Positions 58,816-64,000 of a stretch of DNA of 64,000 nt are shown piece by piece; the stretch's first letter is position 1; every line of letters begins with the position of its first letter. A program made the position numbers and the translations under genes. The stretch spans positions 10,373,572 through 10,437,571 of the forward strand of contig OX459108.1 of NCBI GenBank assembly GCA_949775045.1. The letters run 5' to 3'. Source of the DNA: Metridium senile. Lineage: Eukaryota > Cnidaria > Anthozoa > Actiniaria > Metridiidae. The notes under the pieces are model-generated. The model was not told the origin of the DNA. It did no database searches and saw only the letters and a program-made list of their open reading frames with translations.

Positions 58816-59345
58816 ATTTCTGTATTTTATATATCTATGCATTGTTAACGCGAGAAACAATTTCAAGGTGTTTCACGTCACGTAGATTTTTGCACATTCT
58901 TATTTCGACAATTTTTTTAATAACCTGTGTTACATCCGGAATTTTCTGGGACAGTCAGCTCCAAATCAAAACATTGTTTAGTATTGGTTTAAACAAAAAT
59001 AGAGTCTTTCCAAACAATTGCCCTAAACCTAACCAAACAATAGCGGTACTGTATTAGGGGGCCAACGAAAACGCAGCTTTCGACTCGTGCTGTATTACTG
59101 AATTTTCTTCCTAACACGGGCTTTACGTAAAAAAATCCGGATGTAACGCAAGGCTACGTTTTTAACTGTACAGTACGTTTTTCACGCATACGCAGATGTA
59201 TTTGCACTAGTTGTAAATTTAAAGAGCACATACATGTTATTTAAGTATTGGTTAATGTATTAGTAGACGCTGAAAATATTTGTTAAAACGATGAATTTGT
59301 AAAATATGTAAATATACAATCTTTTAGAATTTTGTAAGAAAATAC
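58816..59345. other. Intergenic, no gene recognised
   Basis: CGGATGTAACGCAAGG near 59137 is roughly complementary to GTTACATCCGG near 58930, which hints at another old inverted repeat. A 71-codon ORF at 58842 is unsupported. Confidence 0.5.
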
Positions 59346-59875
59346 TCTTTGGTCAGTTACGTTTGTAAGTAGGAGAATTACGTTTGTATGTAGGAGAAGT
59401 TACGTTTGTACGTAGGAGAAGTTACGTTTGATGTAGGAAAAGTTACATTTGTATGTAGGAGAAGTTACGTTTGTATGTAGGAAAAGTTAATATGTTTGTA
59501 CGTAGGAAAAGTTACGTTTGTACTTATATGTAAGAAAAGTTACGTTTTGTTACGTTTGCACGGCGTAGGAAAAGTTATACGTTTGTATGTAAGAAAAGTT
59601 ACGTTTTGTTACGTTTGTACTTAGGAAAAGTTACGCTTGTATACGTAGGGAAAGTTACGTTTGTATGTAGAAAAAGTAACGTTTGTACGTAGGGAAACTT
59701 ACATTTATATGTAGGAGAAGTTACGTTTGTACGTAGGGAAAGTTGAGTTTGTACGTAGGGAAAGTTATGTTTGTACGTAGGAGAAGTTACGTTTGTTTCG
59801 TAGGAGAAATTATAACGTTTGTACGTAGGAGAAGTTACGTTTGCACGTAGGAAAGGTTACGTTTCGCGTAGGAAA
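59346..59875. repeat. Minisatellite, about 21-bp unit TTACGTTTGTACGTAGGA
   Basis: About 24 tandem copies of AAGTTACGTTTGTACGTAGG with variable A/G length (AGGAGAAG, AGGAAAAG, AGGGAAAG) and TATGTAGG variants. Non-coding. Confidence 0.93.
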
Positions 59876-60479
59876 ACGTGGGAGGGTTAGAACCCGGGAT
59901 TTGGGACGAGGGACTGGTGGAGGGCGACTCCCTTATATGAAATGGGAGAGTGTTTTTGTCGGAATATTACAAATTGACCTCTAAAAAGTACCAGAGTCTT
60001 GTAGACGTGTTAACATATAATTTTGACCCCTATTTTCCACTTTCCCATAATGCCATCTGTATTTGGGGAGTATTAAAGATGGGTATAGAACTAAAAAATA
60101 ATGTATATTACGCGCTATCCCGACAGAAAACCTAACTGGCGCTAGTCAAAAGACCAAGGGAGGGAGGAGAGAACCACTGAGCCCCTAGACTATAAACGGT
60201 TAACCCCTTGCACTAACTAACCAACTGTCGATTTGTATAATAACTTCTAGTCTATCATCCGCAGTTTTATTGTTATGCTAATAGTATTGTTCTTATTCTC
60301 CTTGTTGAGTTACTTTTAAACTATTATCGATTTGTCATCGGAGTATGACTTTGCCAGCATACCTGGATGTTTTGCATTTGTAAGACCTGTTACTTTTTCG
60401 TTAAAATGCATTAGAAAATGTTTAAAATATTATTTTGCGCGCTCGGATTGGCTAGCTACCTTGTTGATCAGAGGACATA
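59876..60479. other. Intergenic, no gene recognised
   Basis: AT-rich after the first 100 bp. GGGTTAGAACCCGGGA near 59885 recalls a tRNA T-arm but no matching acceptor stem or anticodon arm is present. A 61-codon ORF at 59950 is unsupported. Confidence 0.5.
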
Positions 60480-60864
60480 CAGTCATTTGAAAAATCATTG
60501 TCGCTGACCGGCTCTGCGACTACGCGACTATAGTAAAAATCACTGAAGCAATACATTTTTAGCACGCGCTATAAAATATTCTGAAATGTGGCCAGTACAT
60601 GAATGAATGTGTGCCATCGCGTTCTGTGCAAAGAAATAAACTGTTGTATAATTAAGGCGTCAAAATATCGACAAGTAAATAGCTATTTCTTCAGTTTTCA
60701 TGCAGAGGATTTGTGTCATCCAAATCAATTGCCAGCGTAAATCTAATAGAAACAAGGAACTGAGCTGAGAGCTCAAGATGTTGATAATATATGCGATTTC
60801 TACCCATACTCCTTTTAGGTCTAGTCGCGAAGCCGTTCGGCGACTACGTTTTTTCAAATGACTG
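60480..60864. mobile_element. Tc1/mariner-like MITE, CAGTCATTTGAAAA family, copy 2
   Basis: 385 bp flanked by TA, ends CAGTCATTTGAAAAATCATT and TTTTTTCAAATGACTG. In the opposite orientation to the copy at 38787-39215, with shared interior (CATTCATTCATG, TGCAAAGAAATAAAC, CATGCAGAGGATTTGTGTCA). Confidence 0.88.
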
Positions 60865-61075
60865 TATGTGCAGAGATACGCTATAAAAGCAATATTGGGC
60901 TGTTTTTTTGTTTGTTAAAGTTTGTTTGCTTATCTGTTTTTCGTTGTTTGTTTGTGTTTTGTCTATTTGGTTGTTTGTCTGTTTAAATTAAAGAAAAAAC
61001 ATTTCAGTGGTAATAAACACAATATCAGTTATTCTTTTCTTTTTTTCTTCTTCAACAAAATTGATGGTTTAGCTC

Positions 61076-61186
61076 ATCCTCGGGAACCCAGGGGTATTCT
61101 TCTGTCGCTCGTTTCTCGCCTCCACAACATATGTTGTGGAAGCGAGAAACGAGCGACAGAAGAATACCCCTGGGTTCCCGAGGATG
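61076..61186. mobile_element. 111-bp near-perfect palindrome with 10-bp flanking repeat
   Basis: Starts ATCCTCGGGAACCCAGGGGT and is mirrored base for base, apart from one C/T difference near the centre (CGCCTCCACAA against TTGTGGAAGCG), closing on ACATATGT. GGTTTAGCTC flanks it on both sides (61066-61075 and 61187-61196). It is an insertion of the same style as the shorter hairpins. Confidence 0.85.
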
Positions 61187-61196
61187 GGTTTAGCTC

Positions 61197-62619
61197 TAAG
61201 CTCTAAGTTAAAAACTTGAACATGCAGTTGTAAATTATGTTTTTAAAAGAGATAATTTGGAAAGCCAGTTGAATGCTGTAAAACTCCGTTTTATCGTCCG
61301 ACAATTTTTAAAATTTATTTGTAAAATAATTTGTAATGATATTAAACAACTCAAATATTGACTATTTTTTTAAACAAAATGGTGGTTTTAGCTCTTTTAA
61401 CAAATGTCTGATGCAGTAATTGATCATTGAGAAGCGAAAATGTGATTGGTTGAAAAATCAGAAAGCCAGTTTAATGCTATTTTTTGCGGTTTGTAGAAAA
61501 TTTTGGTGGTGTAATTAAAAAGCTGAAGAAAGCTGTTATGTGCATAAAATAAATAACTAAAAAATAGGTAAGATTGAATACAATTTGCCATGGCTTTTAC
61601 AATTATTATTATTTTTGCTAATATTTATTGAAAATAAAAAACAATGCGATTATATACTTAAATAACAAACTTCATATATTTATATATATTTGACGTGTAA
61701 TTCCTTGCGACATTTTCCTTGATTTCCCGACCAAATTGTCTTCGACAAGAATAATTGCTTGCCTGTTAAGATTTTGTCAAATTCTGGATGAAAAAAAATG
61801 CATTTTGTTAATTTATTATTGTCCAATTCCGGATAAAAAAAAAAATATTTTGTACAAGTTTTGCGGGAAAAGAAATCTACATTTTTTATCATCTTCTACA
61901 CAAAGTACGTCTCGGGTGAATTAATTGCGTGCGAGTCAAGTTCTATAAAACACCGCAAAATACGTTTTCAAATCAAGCAATTTCTCATACAATATTTTAT
62001 ATATATTCTTTAGAATTTTGTACAACATTTGCATAAAAAAATCGCTTTTAAAAATAGGATCAACTGATGTTCTACAATACTTTTGACCAGATATTTCAGC
62101 AATTTTCATTTAGTTTTTGTATAAACAATTTCCATGCTTATATTGAGACACAATTATATAGTTTTTTCATGAAAACATTTCCGAAAATATACATAATATT
62201 TAGAAAAATCGTTTTGAAAGCAAAATGTTTCCCACGTTGTAACAAAACGTTGTTTTGAAAATAGAATGTTTCCCTTCTTGTATAATTTTCGCTAAAAAGG
62301 TTTACACTTTTGACAAGTTTTGCGTGAAAAAAACCCTTTTTATCGAGTTTTTAAGTAATTAGTACGAGACACTTCATTTCCCAAATGTTTCGTCGATTCT
62401 ATTGGACAATCGGCTTGTATTATAATAATTGATTCAAACAAAGTACTCATGTACAAAGGACACATTATTGGAGACACATAGTATAATCGAACAGATGCCA
62501 TAGATATGGTCTCCCTACGGTGACAAAAATTTAAATAAAAACATAACGAGAAAACGGGGGAAAAAATCATCACAATTTTCGAGCTAAATCAAAAACAAGT
62601 AAACGGATAAGAGAAAACT
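61197..62619. other. AT-rich region upstream of the cold-shock gene
   Basis: No gene recognised. The last few hundred bases probably contain the promoter and 5' UTR of the cold-shock-domain gene. Short ORFs on both strands (61680-61924, 62067-62258, 62340-62573) have no recognisable features. Confidence 0.5.
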
Positions 62620-62626
62620 ATGGAAG
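62620..62626 (+). CDS. Cold-shock-domain protein gene, exon 1
   Basis: A minimal first coding exon: ATG GAA G followed by a perfect donor GTAAGT. The phase 1 end joins exon 2 (GA GGA GAT) to give [16 protein letters not shown]. Chosen as the nearest upstream ATG with a matching donor; a different first exon is possible. Confidence 0.6.
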
Positions 62627-63129
62627 GTAAGTTTATACTAAATATTTCTCCGGGGATATTTCGCGAGAATTAGATCAATTTCGAGTAGGTTTTTAAAATC
62701 TATTTTGAACGGTGTTTTCCATTAAGACAACTGGAATCAAAAACATATGTTCTCATTGAAATTCTATTAAAGCAATGTGGAACATTTTTGAATGATAATT
62801 CAAGATTTTTATACGCTGATTCCGTAGGAATTTAAGTATCTTAAAGTTTGCGGTATCGAATTTTTGCGTTGTTTTTCGCTGACATTTTTCGATGTAAACC
62901 AGTTAATTGAATTCGTCTTATTATGATGGAGCTAGCTCGCCAAAGGCTGCCTCAACAGCTAGTATTTACGCTGCAGTCCTTACTGCTTTTTTATTCAACT
63001 AGAACAATTTCGATTCTCAAGGTGCGCGCTTTTTACAAGCTGTCGCATCGAAGCAAAAAAAAAAAACGCTGTACCTTCCTCTTTTCCCGCGATTTCAAAA
63101 CTCTTAATAGTCAGTTATTTTCCTTTTAG

Positions 63130-63233
63130 GAGGAGATTCTTCAATAAGTGGCTCAGTAAAATGGTTTAATATTGTCAAAGGCTTTGGATTCATTTCCAGG
63201 GATGATGGAGGCGAAGATGTCTTCGTTCATCAG
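63130..63233 (+). CDS. Cold-shock-domain protein gene, exon 2
   Basis: Acceptor TTTTCCTTTTAG, donor CATCAG/GTAAAA, 104 nt, phase 1 to 0. It encodes the first half of a cold-shock domain: GSVKWFN (beta 1), KGFGFI (RNP-1 core) and DVFVHQ (RNP-2), with the typical DDGGED turn. Such proteins bind single-stranded RNA or DNA. The domain starts only about nine residues from the N terminus, unlike vertebrate Y-box proteins, which have a longer N-terminal region. Lin28 and other small CSD proteins are alternatives; the deciding C-terminal domains lie beyond the window. Confidence 0.88.
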
Positions 63234-63252
63234 GTAAAACTAAGATAGAACT

Positions 63253-63580
63253 CCAAAAATATTCCTTACATTGTAATACAAAATCTGAATTTAATGACCA
63301 CATAACATTTTAAATAATCCTTTGCATAATAAACTATACTAAAGTGGGAAATAATCTTAGTATTTTTGAAAATAGACTAGAAAATAATAAAAAAAAAAAT
63401 ACCAAGACAACATATATAAGACAATATTAAACAAAATATTCCTAACATTTCAATACAAAATCTGAATTTAATGACGAACTAACATTTTAAATAACTTTTA
63501 CATAATATGAAACTATACTAAAGTGGGAAATAATCTAAGCATTTTAAAAATAGACTTAAAAAATGATAAAAATATAAGAA
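63253..63580. repeat. Two-copy direct repeat in the cold-shock gene intron
   Basis: About 150 bp repeated at an offset of about 182 bp: ATTCCT(T/A)ACATT, ATACAAAATCTGAATTTAAT, AACATTTTAAATAA and AAACTATACTAAAGTGGGAA occur in both copies. Diverged, AT-rich, non-coding. Confidence 0.85.
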
Positions 63581-64000
63581 AGAATAAGAAACATCAGAAG
63601 TTCTGTCATAGAAATATAATTTCGGTGACACATTTTTGTGTCAACTTATGAACTTTTGTCGCATAGATTTTCAGTGATCAAATAAACATATAACTTATAA
63701 TATTTAGAAAATTATGTTGTTTACTATCAATATGCTTAAAAATGAACCTTCTTTTAGATTTCTGCATACATACTATTTTCGTGTGTCTACAAAGCCACCT
63801 GCAAGCAAGCTTACACCTCATTTCATAGCTCAACATTTTCCGTCGGAAGTAAAGAGAGATTTTGACAAAATTTGAATAACTTGAACAACTAGAGATAAGA
63901 GTTTTTTTTGACAAATGATGTTGTTGTTCACATGAATATTTGAAAACATTTCTAGTAATGATTGATTGTGCAGCTTCGAGGATGTTAGTAAATAGGTTTT
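63581..64000. other. Intron sequence to the window end, no feature seen
   Basis: AT-rich continuation of the cold-shock gene's second intron. A 78-codon minus-strand ORF is unsupported. The next exon of the gene is not reached. Confidence 0.55.

Noticed and set aside
59880..59960. tRNA-like GGGTTAGAACCCGGGA
   Set aside because: No cloverleaf partner arms or anticodon loop could be found around it.

Overview
This is a stretch of animal nuclear genome, AT-rich, with split genes (canonical GT/AG introns), a BEL/Pao LTR retrotransposon, many short inverted-repeat DNA transposons and a long satellite. The mix is compatible with a marine invertebrate, possibly a cnidarian, but the species assignment is an inference from general character and no species-diagnostic gene was recognised. 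No prokaryotic operon, CRISPR array or rRNA/tRNA gene was seen.

Layout. (1) 1-29130: one uninterrupted satellite array of about 172-bp monomers with higher-order structure, including a 13,063-bp offset at which some 12 kb is repeated almost exactly. It decays over its last 1.8 kb. (2) 30369-48331, minus strand: a split gene not visible as long ORFs. It has a signal-peptide exon followed by small exons, all in phase 1, encoding a strongly acidic secreted protein; one exon carries nine 13-residue Pro-Gly-Glu-Asp repeats. Its introns hold a nested insertion (a short hAT-like element split by a young BEL/Pao element, 30982-37621), several MITEs and a 16-bp minisatellite of more than 5 kb that reverses polarity near 46690. 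(3) 48914-57014 (or 57370), plus strand, head to head with the acidic gene: an eight- or nine-exon gene for an atypical Ras/Rab-like GTPase with a predicted myristoylated N terminus, an Arg where small GTPases normally carry the catalytic Gln, and a long helical C-terminal extension. (4) 57430-62600: transposon-rich intergenic DNA with a roughly 21-bp minisatellite and foldback elements. (5) 62620 to beyond the window end, plus strand: the first two exons of a cold-shock-domain protein gene.

The acidic-protein gene and the GTPase gene start 582 bp apart in opposite directions and may share a promoter that contains an inverted pair of CRE-like half-sites. Otherwise the genes show no functional link. 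The most notable items are the hidden acidic gene, the GTPase, the layered satellite, and a set of very short hairpin elements flanked by 8-10-bp target duplications. Splice structures are read by eye and are not backed by transcript data.
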